A DNA stretch of 64,000 nt from Fusobacteriaceae bacterium (lineage in GTDB: Bacteria; Fusobacteriota; Fusobacteriia; Fusobacteriales; Fusobacteriaceae). Location of the stretch: the NCBI GenBank assembly GCA_031272775.1, contig JAISTB010000005.1, positions 104,713-168,712 of the forward strand, in the 5' to 3' direction. Shown here in pieces: positions 24,421 through 32,223 of the stretch. The notes under the pieces are model-generated. The model searched no databases. It was not told where the DNA came from and was given only the letters and a program-made list of their open reading frames with translations. Position 1 is the first letter of the stretch. Every line of letters starts with the position of its first letter. A program made the position numbers and the translations under genes.

Positions 24421-26718
24421 ATGAAAAAAAACACGATCCTGATGGTTGTCGTGTCCGTAATTGTCGTAATCATCCTGATGTTGCTGGATGGCCTCAAAGG
24501 CAGCGGCAGTAAGTACATCGGCCAGGCCGACGGCTACGGCGGAGCGAGCAATCCCATCAAAGTAGAAGTTTCTTTGGACGCGGACAAAAAAATCACCGAT
24601 ATCCGGGTTCTCTCCCACGGAGAGACCGACGGGATCGGAACGATGGCAATCGACATGCTGCCCGCGCAAATCGTGAATACCCAGACCGTCGACGTCGACA
24701 ACGTCGCGGGAGCGTCTATTTCCAGCGGCGGCTTGAAAAGAGCAATTTTGGACGCGTTGGCAAGCGGCGGTCTCGATATTGCCAAATATCAGAAAGGGGC
24801 GTCTGTGGCGAGCGCTCCGGCCAAAGCGGAGCCCGCCAAAACCGAGCCCGCCAAAGTGGAAGCGGCCAAGGCCGAGCCTGAGAAAACCGAAGCGGCAAAG
24901 CCGGAAGAACCGCCGTTCGATCCCGGCCATAAGGACGCCGTCATTGACGTACTCGTCATCGGCGGAGGCGGCGCCGGCATGACATCGGCCATCGCCGCGG
25001 CCGAAAAGGGCGCACATGTTGTCTTGCTTGAAAAAATGCCCATTCTGGGCGGCAACACGACCTATTCCACGGGCGGCATCAACGCGGCCAACACGGATCT
25101 CCAGCGGGAGGCCGGCATAACGGACGATTCGGAAGAGATTTTTTACGAGGACACCATGAAGGGCGGCCACAACAAAAACAATCCCGAGCTCGTCAAGACC
25201 CTGACCGAAAACGCCAAAAACGCCGTTACCTGGCTGATCGAACGGGGGATGGACCTCAAGGAAGTCGGCATGTTCGGCGGGGCCAGCAAGAAGAGAATCC
25301 ACAAGCCCACAGGCGGAAAGGCCATCGGGCCCGTCCTCGTGGCGGCGCTCAAGAAAAAAGCCGAAGACCTCAAAATCGATATCCGGCTTGAAAACAAAGT
25401 CATCAAGCTACTCAAGATCAACGGCCGCGTCGTAGGGGCCGAAGTGGACAACAAAGGGCATTTCTACAGAATCTTCGCCAAATCGGTCATCATCGCCACA
25501 GGCGGTTTCGGGGCCAACCCCGAAATGGTTTCCCAATATAACCCCAGCCTCAAGGGCTTCGGCAGCACAAACAGCAAAGGCATAACGGGCGACGGCATAA
25601 AGCTTGTGGGCGACGCAGGCGGGCAACTGGTCGATATGGAACTGATCCAGACCCACCCGACCGTGGTGCACCAGGCCGCCGATATGATTACGGAAGGCAT
25701 CCGAGGCGACGGCGCGATCCTCGTCAACCGCGAGGGAAAGCGCTTCATCAATGAACTGAAGACCCGGGACGTCGTTTCCGAAGCGATTCTGGCCCAGACC
25801 GGCGGCAGCGCCTTCCTCGTCTATGACCAGGAAGTGGCCGACAAGGCCGCGGCCTACAAGGGTTACGTAAAATTCGCGAAGCAGGGCAATACCATAGAGG
25901 AACTGGCGAAAAACGCCGGGATCAATGAGGCGGATCTCGTGACGACCATGAAGCTCGTGGCCCAGTACGCGGAAAATCAGTCGGATCCCGATTTCCAGAA
26001 CGACAAAGGACTTGTGAAGCCGCTGACCAAAGCGCCTTTCTACGCCATCGAAATTTCCCCCGCCGTGCATCATACCATGGGCGGCGTCAAGATCAACACA
26101 AAGGGCGAAGTGCTGGGCGCTGACGGTAATCCCGTGGCGGGACTCTTCGCCGCCGGTGAAGTGACCGGAGGCGTTCACGGGGATAACCGTCTCGGCGGAA
26201 ACGCCGTCGCGGACATCGTCGTATTCGGAAGAATCGCCGGAGACAACGCCGCCGATTACGCCAAGTCCATCTCCGCAGCTACGGATCCGGGAAAACTGGA
26301 GGCTTACCTCAAAGACCTGAATGACGCCCTCAAGGAATACAATATCGTCGTCGAGCTGATCAATGACCAGCTGCGGCTGCTCCTGCCGGGCGGGCTGACC
26401 TTTGACGTCGGCAGCGCGGCCCTCAAAGAGGACTTCAAGAAATCTCTTGACGCCATCAGCGTGGTGCTGAACAAATATCCCGATACGGCCGTATTCGTGA
26501 CCGGCTATACGGACAATACCGGCGCCAAGGAAGCGAACAAGAAACTTTCCGAAGACCGGGCGAAGAGCGTCGTGGACTACATGATCTCCAAGCAAGTGGA
26601 CGGCGACCGCTTCTATTCGGAAGGCTATGGCGAACTTCACCCCGTCGCGAGCAACGCCACCGATGAGGGAAAAGCCAAAAACAGACGCGTCGAGATTCGC
26701 GTACTGACCTCCTACTAA
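24421..26718 (+). CDS. Membrane-anchored FMN-bind / fumarate-reductase-like flavoprotein fused to OmpA domain
   Basis: A 765-residue periplasm-facing protein. Residues 7-22 form a signal anchor. An FMN_bind domain follows (about 30-122) with the ApbE flavinylation motif DNVAGASIS, where Ser101 replaces the usual Thr. Next come an Ala/Lys/Pro/Glu linker (125-170), the FAD domain (VLVIGGGGAGMTSAI at 178) and a C-terminal OmpA-like peptidoglycan-binding domain (about 655-765, ending NRRVEIRVL). The catalytic spacing matches Shewanella flavocytochrome c3: Gln410, His412, Met422, Thr424, Glu425, Arg428, Arg449, His550/551 and Arg590. Fumarate is the best guess, but urocanate- or acrylate-type substrates remain possible. 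There is no heme motif. The OmpA fusion is unusual. Confidence 0.9.
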   Translation: MKKNTILMVVVSVIVVIILMLLDGLKGSGSKYIGQADGYGGASNPIKVEVSLDADKKITDIRVLSHGETDGIGTMAIDMLPAQIVNTQTVDVDNVAGASISSGGLKRAILDALASGGLDIAKYQKGASVASAPAKAEPAKTEPAKVEAAKAEPEKTEAAKPEEPPFDPGHKDAVIDVLVIGGGGAGMTSAIAAAEKGAHVVLLEKMPILGGNTTYSTGGINAANTDLQREAGITDDSEEIFYEDTMKGGHNKNNPELVKTLTENAKNAVTWLIERGMDLKEVGMFGGASKKRIHKPTGGKAIGPVLVAALKKKAEDLKIDIRLENKVIKLLKINGRVVGAEVDNKGHFYRIFAKSVIIATGGFGANPEMVSQYNPSLKGFGSTNSKGITGDGIKLVGDAGGQLVDMELIQTHPTVVHQAADMITEGIRGDGAILVNREGKRFINELKTRDVVSEAILAQTGGSAFLVYDQEVADKAAAYKGYVKFAKQGNTIEELAKNAGINEADLVTTMKLVAQYAENQSDPDFQNDKGLVKPLTKAPFYAIEISPAVHHTMGGVKINTKGEVLGADGNPVAGLFAAGEVTGGVHGDNRLGGNAVADIVVFGRIAGDNAADYAKSISAATDPGKLEAYLKDLNDALKEYNIVVELINDQLRLLLPGGLTFDVGSAALKEDFKKSLDAISVVLNKYPDTAVFVTGYTDNTGAKEANKKLSEDRAKSVVDYMISKQVDGDRFYSEGYGELHPVASNATDEGKAKNRRVEIRVLTSY

Positions 26719-26768
26719 AAAAATTCCCCGGTAATGGGCGAAAAACCCTTACCGGGGATTTTATTTTT
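26718..26768. terminator. Bidirectional terminator after the flavoprotein gene
   Basis: CCCCGGTAATGGG pairs with CCCTTACCGGGG (one bulged T), with A/T runs on both sides. It serves this gene and the convergent SIMPL gene. Confidence 0.85.
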
Positions 26769-27643
26769 TAACGTTGACCGACCTTTTTAATCATATCGAA
26801 GGAAACGATGAGGGTCATCTGAATTTTCATTTCCTGAACGACGGAAATGGGAACGGAGAAATCCTCGTCGGCCGCTGCCGCCGGCGAGGCCGCCGCGTCA
26901 AAGACGGCCATGCGGGCATTGGCCTGACTCTGGCGATACTGAATGGGGCGCGCGGTGTTTTCCTGCACATAGCGGACGTCGCCTACCTCAAAACGTCCGG
27001 CTTTGGCAATGGCGGCGGCTTGATCGAGGGCGTCGCCCATGGCGATCTCATAGGCAAGCAGTTTCGACGCCTTCCGGGTCTTTTCCGATACGCCGTATTG
27101 CGGTTCGTCCAGGACCACGATATCCGTGGGTTCGATTTTTTTATAGACGTCTCCGATTTTTGCGGCGATGTCAAACTTGACTTTGAGCCGGTGCACGACG
27201 TCGGCCGAGTCCTTTACGGTCCCTGATGTGGTGACGACGCCGTATTGAAGCGTTTCCATGTTTTCCGGCTTCACGCCGATTTCTTTGGTGAGAAAATTCT
27301 TGAATTCCGTCATGACTTTCGTATTTTCTTCCGTGGCCTTGAGTTTCGCGGTTTTGCTGTCGCCCATGGAAAACTTGCTCGCGTTGGTCTTAAGCTCAAA
27401 GGTCAGATAAAAAAACTCCGGATTCATCTGGATCGTACCGCTGCCGACCATGTTGTCGAGAGCGCCGATCCGGATATACTGGCCGCCGTATTGGAGGCTC
27501 TCCCGTTCATATTGGAGCTTCAGGAGCTGTACCTGTTCGGCCGTGTATTTTCCGGCGTCCAGATTGAGGTTGAGAACGGATTCTTGCGCCATGGCGAGGG
27601 TTCCGTCCAAGGCAAGCAGAATTGCGACAAGGATTTTTTTCAT
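26768..27643 (-). CDS. Exported SIMPL-domain (DUF541) protein
   Basis: A 291-residue protein with a signal peptide (MKKILVAILLALDGTLAMA). The body has SIMPL/DUF541 hallmarks: an N-terminal part with ATEENTKVMTEFKNFL and GVKPENMETLQYGV, then AYEIAMGDALDQAAAIAKAG (about 195-214), which corresponds to the conserved A-x2-DA-x2-KA segment. The function of the family is not settled; E. coli YggE is linked to oxidative stress. Its ligand is unknown. It is monocistronic, converging on the flavoprotein gene. GGAGG lies before the ATG. Confidence 0.75.
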   Translation of the reverse strand: MKKILVAILLALDGTLAMAQESVLNLNLDAGKYTAEQVQLLKLQYERESLQYGGQYIRIGALDNMVGSGTIQMNPEFFYLTFELKTNASKFSMGDSKTAKLKATEENTKVMTEFKNFLTKEIGVKPENMETLQYGVVTTSGTVKDSADVVHRLKVKFDIAAKIGDVYKKIEPTDIVVLDEPQYGVSEKTRKASKLLAYEIAMGDALDQAAAIAKAGRFEVGDVRYVQENTARPIQYRQSQANARMAVFDAAASPAAAADEDFSVPISVVQEMKIQMTLIVSFDMIKKVGQR

Positions 27644-27727
27644 AAGAAACCTCCGGTTTTGGGATAATATTCTTTATACCATATTTTTGTGGCGGAGAAA
27701 CAACAGGGGAAAAATTCGAAATTTGGC

Positions 27728-27756
27728 TTGACAGCGGAGGCTTTCCGGCATACAAT
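27728..27756 (+). promoter_or_regulatory. Promoter of mntP
   Basis: TTGACA (27728-27733), 17-base spacer, TACAAT (27751-27756). Transcription would begin near 27763, which rules out the upstream ATG at 27762 as the start codon. The leader is too short for a yybP-ykoY manganese riboswitch. Confidence 0.75.
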
Positions 27757-27776
27757 GAAAGATGGAGGAAAGAAAA

Positions 27777-28331
27777 TTGCGCTTAATTGAACTTGTGTTG
27801 ATCGGTATCGGCCTTTCCATGGACGCCTTCGCGATCTCCATCGCTTTGGGACTCTCGGTCCCGAGGGCGGGCATCCGGGAAATCGCCATGCCGGGAATTT
27901 ATTTCGGAGGCTTCCAGGCCCTGATGCCTGCCGTCGGCTATTACGCTGGGACGCGCTTCGTGGATCGGATCAAGTTTCTCGACCACTGGATCGCTCTGTT
28001 CGCACTGGGCATTATCGGGATCAACATGATCCGGGAGAGTTTTTCGAAGGAAGCTTCCGTCCAGTACAGCTACAATTGGGGGAAAATGTTGGTTTTGGCA
28101 TTCGCGACCAGTATTGACGCCTTTGTGGTGGGGGTCACCCTCGCCTTTCTTGCCGTGGGCATATTCCGCGCGGCTTTCGTCATCGGGTTCGTGACGCTTT
28201 TGATCTGCATGGCGGGCGTCGTGATCGGCCGTCTCTTCGGGGCCAGGTATCAGCGCAAAGCTGAATTTTTCGGCGGCCTTGTACTCGTCGCCCTCGGTCT
28301 CAAGATCTTTGTGGAGCATGTGTTTCTGTAA
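27777..28331 (+). CDS. mntP: Manganese efflux pump MntP
   Basis: A 184-residue membrane protein with six hydrophobic segments and the two MntP repeats, GLSMDAFAISIALGL and ATSIDAFVVGVTLAF, each bearing the conserved Asp for Mn2+ passage; GGFQALMPAVGYYAG is also family-typical. The start is taken as TTG 27777, because GGAGGA lies eight bases upstream and the N-terminus then aligns with MntP. The in-frame ATG at 27762 lies at the predicted transcript start and has no SD. It exports Mn2+ from the cytoplasm. No MntR site was recognised. Confidence 0.9.
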   Translation: MRLIELVLIGIGLSMDAFAISIALGLSVPRAGIREIAMPGIYFGGFQALMPAVGYYAGTRFVDRIKFLDHWIALFALGIIGINMIRESFSKEASVQYSYNWGKMLVLAFATSIDAFVVGVTLAFLAVGIFRAAFVIGFVTLLICMAGVVIGRLFGARYQRKAEFFGGLVLVALGLKIFVEHVFL

Positions 28332-28340
28332 AATTACCGC

Positions 28341-28369
28341 TTGCAAAAAACCCGCCAAAATGCTATAAT
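28341..28369 (+). promoter_or_regulatory. Promoter of rpsF-rpsR
   Basis: TTGCAA (28341-28346), 17-base spacer, TATAAT (28364-28369); the start is expected near 28376. Confidence 0.75.
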
Positions 28370-28375
28370 ATAACT

Positions 28376-28427
28376 TGCCCTGCTCGGGACTCGGATCCCG
28401 GGCCAAAACCACAGGGAGGAGGTAAAC
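28376..28427 (+). promoter_or_regulatory. Candidate S6:S18 autoregulatory leader
   Basis: The leader can fold with CCCTG (28378-28382) pairing CAGGG (28412-28416), which touches the rpsF SD, and an inner CGGGA/TCCCG hairpin. GGCCAAAACCA lies between. S6:S18 leaders in many bacteria place a CCG-containing bulge in such a stem. The correspondence is partial and made by eye. Confidence 0.4.
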
Positions 28428-28715
28428 ATGAAGCGATACGAACTGATGTTCATCATCAACCCCATTCTGACCGAGGAAGCGCGGGAAGCGGCCATCGAGA
28501 AAGCCTGCGACATATTGAAGGCTTCCGGCGGCAACATCCTCAAAGCCGACAAATGGGGAGAACGGAAATTGGCTTATCCGATTGATAAGAAAAAAACAGG
28601 TTTCTATGTTTTGGTCACTTTTGAGATCGAAGGAACCGCGCTGACGGAAGTCGAAAGAAAGCTCAACATCGTTGAGGAAATCATGCGCTATATCCTGGTC
28701 AAACAAGACGACTAG
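28428..28715 (+). CDS. rpsF: 30S ribosomal protein S6
   Basis: A 95-residue protein starting MKRYELMFIINPILTEEARE, with the S6 motif DKWGERKLAYPIDKKKTGFY. S6 binds S18 and the central domain of 16S rRNA. AGGAGG precedes the ATG. The usual ssb gene between rpsF and rpsR is missing: rpsR follows after 48 bases. Start, length and composition are normal for the family. Confidence 0.96.
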   Translation: MKRYELMFIINPILTEEAREAAIEKACDILKASGGNILKADKWGERKLAYPIDKKKTGFYVLVTFEIEGTALTEVERKLNIVEEIMRYILVKQDD

Positions 28716-28763
28716 ACCCTTGCGGATCCCGGACAGAAGTGAAAAAATCAAAAGGAGGAAGAA

Positions 28764-28982
28764 ATGCCGGAATACAGAAGAAAGAGAGCGAAACTTCGGG
28801 TAAAGGCAGAGGAAATTGATTATAAAAACGTGGACCTTTTGAAAAGGTTCGTTTCCGACAAAGGAAAGATCAATCCCTCCCGCGTTACCGGCGCCAACGC
28901 CAAATTGCAGCGGAAAATCGCCAAAGCGGTCAAGCGCGCGAGAAACATCGCCCTGATCCCTTATACCAGAACGGAAAAATAA
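28764..28982 (+). CDS. rpsR: 30S ribosomal protein S18
   Basis: A 72-residue basic protein. The core [19 protein letters not shown], with [27 protein letters not shown] in the C-terminal half, is diagnostic of S18. The N-terminus is of the short type without zinc-binding cysteines, so it would be a zinc-independent (C-minus) form. AGGAGG lies before the ATG. It is co-transcribed with rpsF and followed by an intrinsic terminator. Confidence 0.96.
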   Translation: MPEYRRKRAKLRVKAEEIDYKNVDLLKRFVSDKGKINPSRVTGANAKLQRKIAKAVKRARNIALIPYTRTEK

Positions 28983-29000
28983 TCGCGATCCATCAAAAAA

Positions 29001-29038
29001 GACCGCCGAAGGAGCAGTTCCCGGGCGGTTTTTATTTT
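29001..29038 (+). terminator. Terminator of rpsF-rpsR
   Basis: ACCGCC / GGCGGT with a 16-base loop, followed by TTTTATTTT. Confidence 0.75.
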
Positions 29039-29079
29039 CCGGAAAATTCACAAAAGGATCTGTCGTCGATCGGATACTA

Positions 29080-29108
29080 TTGACAAGCAAAAAGGAATGG
29101 GGTATAAT
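29080..29108 (+). promoter_or_regulatory. Promoter of kdgT
   Basis: TTGACA (29080-29085), 17-base spacer, TATAAT (29103-29108), both perfect. The leader is about 70 bases; no operator was recognised. Confidence 0.8.
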
Positions 29109-29185
29109 TCTACCATGACGCGGACACAAAAATGTCCGGAAAACACAGGGAATGATTCAGGTATCACTAATTATGGAGGTGTACT

Positions 29186-30223
29186 ATGAGTACAGAGAGC
29201 AAATCCATATGGGGGAATGTCCCCATACTGGACACCATCAACAAAGTCCCCGGCGGTCTGATGGTCGTACCCCTGATCCTAGGCTGTCTCGTGAATACCG
29301 TTGCGCCCAACGCGCTGATGATCGGCAGTTTTACAACGGAACTCTTCAAAAAAGGCGCCCTGGCCCTGATCGCGGTACTGCTTTTGTGCAGCGGCGCGCA
29401 GATCACGGTCAAGACGGCAGGTCTCGCCCTGTGGAAGGGCGTCGTCCTCAACGCGAGCAAGGTGCTCCTTGGCGTCATCCCCGCTCTTGTGGTCGGGAAG
29501 CTCTACGGGCAGCACGCGACCTGGCTGGGTCTCACGCCCCTTGCCATGGTTTCCGCCATGTCCAATTCCAACGGCGGACTCTTCGCGGCCCTCGCGGCAA
29601 AGTACGGCGATGATTCCGACGTCGGCGCCGTAGCCGTTTTGTCCAGTAACGACGGACCCTTCTTTGAAATGGCCTTTATGGCGGGCGCGGGCCTGGCCAA
29701 TATCCCTTGGCTGACGCTCTTTGCCGTTGTGGTGCCGATCATCGTCGGCATGATTTTGGGCAACCTGGACGACAAGTTCCGGGAATTCCTGAAACCCGGC
29801 GTAATGCTCTCCATCCCTCTTTTCGCCTTCCCGCTGGGCGCGGGCCTGAGCCTCAAGCAGCTGGCTTCCGCCGGACCTCCGGGGATTCTCCTGGGCCTTT
29901 TGACCGTAGCCGTAACGGGAATCGGCAGTTTCTTTGTCTTTAAAGCGCTCGTACCGAAAAAATACCGGAGAAACGGCGCCGTCGGCGCGGCTGTGGGAAC
30001 CACGGCGGGAAATGCGGCGGGTACGCCCGCGGCCTTTGCGGCTGTGGATCCGTCCTTCGCCCCCTACGCTGCCGTAGCGACGGCTCAGGTCGGCGCCTCG
30101 ATCATTATCTCGGCCATCCTGACGCCCTTTATCGTGGATTTCCTCTACAAGCGGGAGCTGAAGAAACAGGGCCTCGCCGATGAGGGCGGGGGAAAGGTAA
30201 AAGCAGGCGGAACGGATCTCTAG
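29186..30223 (+). CDS. kdgT: 2-keto-3-deoxygluconate permease (KdgT family)
   Basis: A 345-residue membrane protein with about ten hydrophobic segments. Family features are INKVPGGLMVVPLILGCLVNT near the N-terminus, the LLLCSGAQI segment, SNSNGGLFAALAAKYGD and GTTAGNAAGTPAAFAAVDPSF. KdgT members take up 2-keto-3-deoxygluconate with H+ in pectin and hexuronate degraders. Here the gene stands alone, with no KDG kinase or aldolase beside it, so the exact ligand is uncertain. GGAGG precedes the ATG. A strong terminator follows. Confidence 0.92.
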   Translation: MSTESKSIWGNVPILDTINKVPGGLMVVPLILGCLVNTVAPNALMIGSFTTELFKKGALALIAVLLLCSGAQITVKTAGLALWKGVVLNASKVLLGVIPALVVGKLYGQHATWLGLTPLAMVSAMSNSNGGLFAALAAKYGDDSDVGAVAVLSSNDGPFFEMAFMAGAGLANIPWLTLFAVVVPIIVGMILGNLDDKFREFLKPGVMLSIPLFAFPLGAGLSLKQLASAGPPGILLGLLTVAVTGIGSFFVFKALVPKKYRRNGAVGAAVGTTAGNAAGTPAAFAAVDPSFAPYAAVATAQVGASIIISAILTPFIVDFLYKRELKKQGLADEGGGKVKAGGTDL

Positions 30224-30246
30224 ACAAACACATCAATATACGGAAA

Positions 30247-30285
30247 AAAGAGACTGCCGCGACGACGGCGGCAGTCTCTTTTTCT
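30247..30285. terminator. Bidirectional terminator after kdgT
   Basis: AGAGACTGCCGC pairs with GCGGCAGTCTCT across a short loop, with A and T runs on both sides. It lies between convergent kdgT and the OmpA-family gene. Confidence 0.9.
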
Positions 30286-30301
30286 TTCTCTGTATAAAAT
30301 G

Positions 30302-30931
30302 TTAACGCATGGGGAGAATATCGATTTCCACTCTTCTGTTACGGGCCTTTCCGCGCTCGGTGTTGTTGCTGGCGACGGGTTCCGATTCGCCGTAACCTAC
30401 GGTTCGAATTCTCCGTGAAGAAACGCCCCGCCGTACGAGATAATTTTTGATGCTCTGGGCTCTGCGCTCCGAGAGATCGAGATTGTAGGAGGCGCTGCCG
30501 TCGCTGTCCGTGTGGCCCGCCACAACGATCCGCGTTTCGGGGTAGCGGATCAGAACGTCCGCGATATCATCCAAGGCGTCGTAAAAAGCCGGACGGATTT
30601 TGTACTGATCCGTACCGAAGGTCACGCCGCCGGGAAGATAGAGATTGAGGTTTTCCCCCTTTCTTCTGACTTCCACATTGCCGCGGCCCAGGCGAGAGCG
30701 GAATTCCTTTTCCTGATTGTCCCGGTAGGCGCCCCAGCCGAGACCCGCCAGCGATCCCACGGCCGCCCCCACCAAAGTCCCCTTGGTATTTTTGCCGACG
30801 GCCTGACCGACAAGAGCGCCGACGCCCGCGCCCACCAGCGTCCCCTTTCCTTTGCTGCTTCTTGCCAATGTATTTGCCGAACCAAGCAACAGTCCCGAGA
30901 TCAGAAAGCCCGTAATCAGTTTTTTCGTCAT
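30302..30931 (-). CDS. OmpA-family protein with glycine-zipper domain (YiaD-like)
   Basis: A 209-residue protein. An N-terminal signal sequence (MTKKLITGFLISGLLLGSANTLA) is followed by a glycine zipper (VGAGVGALVGQAVG and VGAAVGSLAGLGWGA, about 33-68) and an OmpA-like domain (about 95-209) with AGHTDSDGSASYN, LSERRAQSIKNYL and NRRVEIDIL. It should be an outer-membrane protein holding peptidoglycan through the diaminopimelate-binding Asp and Arg. The ATG at 30931 has AAGGAGG before it; a longer frame to 31042 lacks an SD. Its OmpA domain closely resembles that at the end of the flavoprotein at 24421-26718. Confidence 0.9.
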   Translation of the reverse strand: MTKKLITGFLISGLLLGSANTLARSSKGKGTLVGAGVGALVGQAVGKNTKGTLVGAAVGSLAGLGWGAYRDNQEKEFRSRLGRGNVEVRRKGENLNLYLPGGVTFGTDQYKIRPAFYDALDDIADVLIRYPETRIVVAGHTDSDGSASYNLDLSERRAQSIKNYLVRRGVSSRRIRTVGYGESEPVASNNTERGKARNRRVEIDILPMR

Positions 30932-31048
30932 CTTTAAAACCTCCTTATTTAATATGGGATATTTTGTGATTGGTTCTATTTTACATGATCTGTATGGCGC
31001 GAATATTTCAGTGACAAGAAAATAATCTCGTTGTTTTTTCATCGTTTA

Positions 31049-31077
31049 TTGACATTTTCCGGAAATTCCGTTATAAT
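31049..31077 (+). promoter_or_regulatory. Promoter of the polysaccharide deacetylase gene
   Basis: TTGACA (31049-31054), 17-base spacer, TATAAT (31072-31077), both perfect. Confidence 0.8.
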
Positions 31078-31152
31078 ACAAATATGACAAAAAAGACAAC
31101 TTCGGAAGATACCGCATTCCAGATCAGATTTGGCGCATAAGCGGGGGTTCGT

Positions 31153-32163
31153 ATGTCCATCATCAGAAAATTAACGCGATATTTCGGTTTCGTTCCCCTT
31201 TTTTGCTGCCTGCTCTACGGGGAGGAAGTGGTGGATATGCCCCCCGGACAGGCTACAGACAGCGAAATAAAGGTGCTTTTGACCTTTGACGACGGTCCCG
31301 GCCCCTATACGGAAAAGCTCCTTGACGAGCTCAAAGAAGCGAGCGTTCACGCGACGTTTTTTGTCCTCGGATCCCTCGCGAAAAAAAATCCCGACGTGAT
31401 CAAGCGCATGGCCGAGGAAGGACATACCGTGGCCAACCACACCTGGTCCCACCCGAATCTCCTGACGCTGAATTATCCGAAACAGTTGAGCCAGATCAAC
31501 CGGACCACCGCGATCCTTGAAGAGCTGACCGGGCAGAAAGTCAAGTTTTTCCGTCCGCCCTACGGCAACGCGGGAAAGAAGCTCGAGCAAGCCCTCGATC
31601 TCGTGACCGTGCGCTGGGGTCCCTACGATACGAAGGATTGGGCCGAAAAAAACAGAAAGCCCGCCGTTGTGGCCGATAAAATCCTGCAAGGGCTCGTCAA
31701 CGGATCCATCATCCTGCTCCATGATCCCCACAAATCGACGGTGGAGGGCGTGGCCCTCGCCTTTTCCAAAATCAAAGAACAGGGGCTTTCCGTGCGCTTT
31801 CTCTCTTTGGATGAATATTTCAGCCTAAACGATATTGCGTACAAACCCGGAACGGCCATTTCTTCTTTCGTCCCGAAAAAAGCAAAGAAGCCGCCGGCGG
31901 CAACAGATGAAGGGCCGGAAATCACAAGCGCGGAAGTAACCCTCCTGAGGCGTCCCGCTCTTGCGGCAGCCGGCAGGGAAAGCCGGACGCCCGCTCAGGT
32001 TTTGGTCAAAAAAACCGCCGTTTCTAAGTCAGTGGCGGCCGCCCGGAGAGACGAACCGCTGATCACGCGGATCCAGCGGGCGAGAAAACTGAGTCCCGAG
32101 GAGATCGCCGCCGAACGGGAAAAGAGCCAAAAACGATTTCGCAAAAAAAAGTGGTTCCTGTAA
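31153..32163 (+). CDS. Exported polysaccharide deacetylase (NodB domain, CE4)
   Basis: A 336-residue protein. Residues 1-25 (RKLTRYFGFVPLFCCLLYG) look like a signal peptide or anchor. The NodB domain (about 40-215) has all CE4 motifs: TFDDGPGPYT, the zinc-binding NHTWSHPNLL, FFRPPYGNAG, and LLHDPHKST near the end. It likely removes N-acetyl groups from peptidoglycan or surface glycan in the periplasm. The C-terminal 100 residues form a basic, Ala- and Lys-rich tail ending RFRKKKWFL, which may bind nucleic acid, anionic polymer or membrane. It is monocistronic, with a start at ATG 31153 preceded by a weak GGGGG site. Confidence 0.9.
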   Translation: MSIIRKLTRYFGFVPLFCCLLYGEEVVDMPPGQATDSEIKVLLTFDDGPGPYTEKLLDELKEASVHATFFVLGSLAKKNPDVIKRMAEEGHTVANHTWSHPNLLTLNYPKQLSQINRTTAILEELTGQKVKFFRPPYGNAGKKLEQALDLVTVRWGPYDTKDWAEKNRKPAVVADKILQGLVNGSIILLHDPHKSTVEGVALAFSKIKEQGLSVRFLSLDEYFSLNDIAYKPGTAISSFVPKKAKKPPAATDEGPEITSAEVTLLRRPALAAAGRESRTPAQVLVKKTAVSKSVAAARRDEPLITRIQRARKLSPEEIAAEREKSQKRFRKKKWFL

Positions 32164-32184
32164 GAAAACAGGAACCGCTTTTTT
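32143..32184. terminator. Bidirectional terminator between deacetylase and hydA
   Basis: GTGGTTCCTGT / ACAGGAACCGC (one G-U pair) with a loop of six and T runs on both strands. It overlaps the deacetylase stop codon and also ends the hydCBA transcript. Confidence 0.9.
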
Positions 32185-32223
32185 CATGAACCCCGATCCT
32201 ACTTCGGTCGTATGAAAATCCGT

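Noticed and set aside
27644..27776. yybP-ykoY manganese riboswitch before mntP
   Set aside because: The promoter lies about 20 bases before the start codon, so the leader cannot hold the aptamer.
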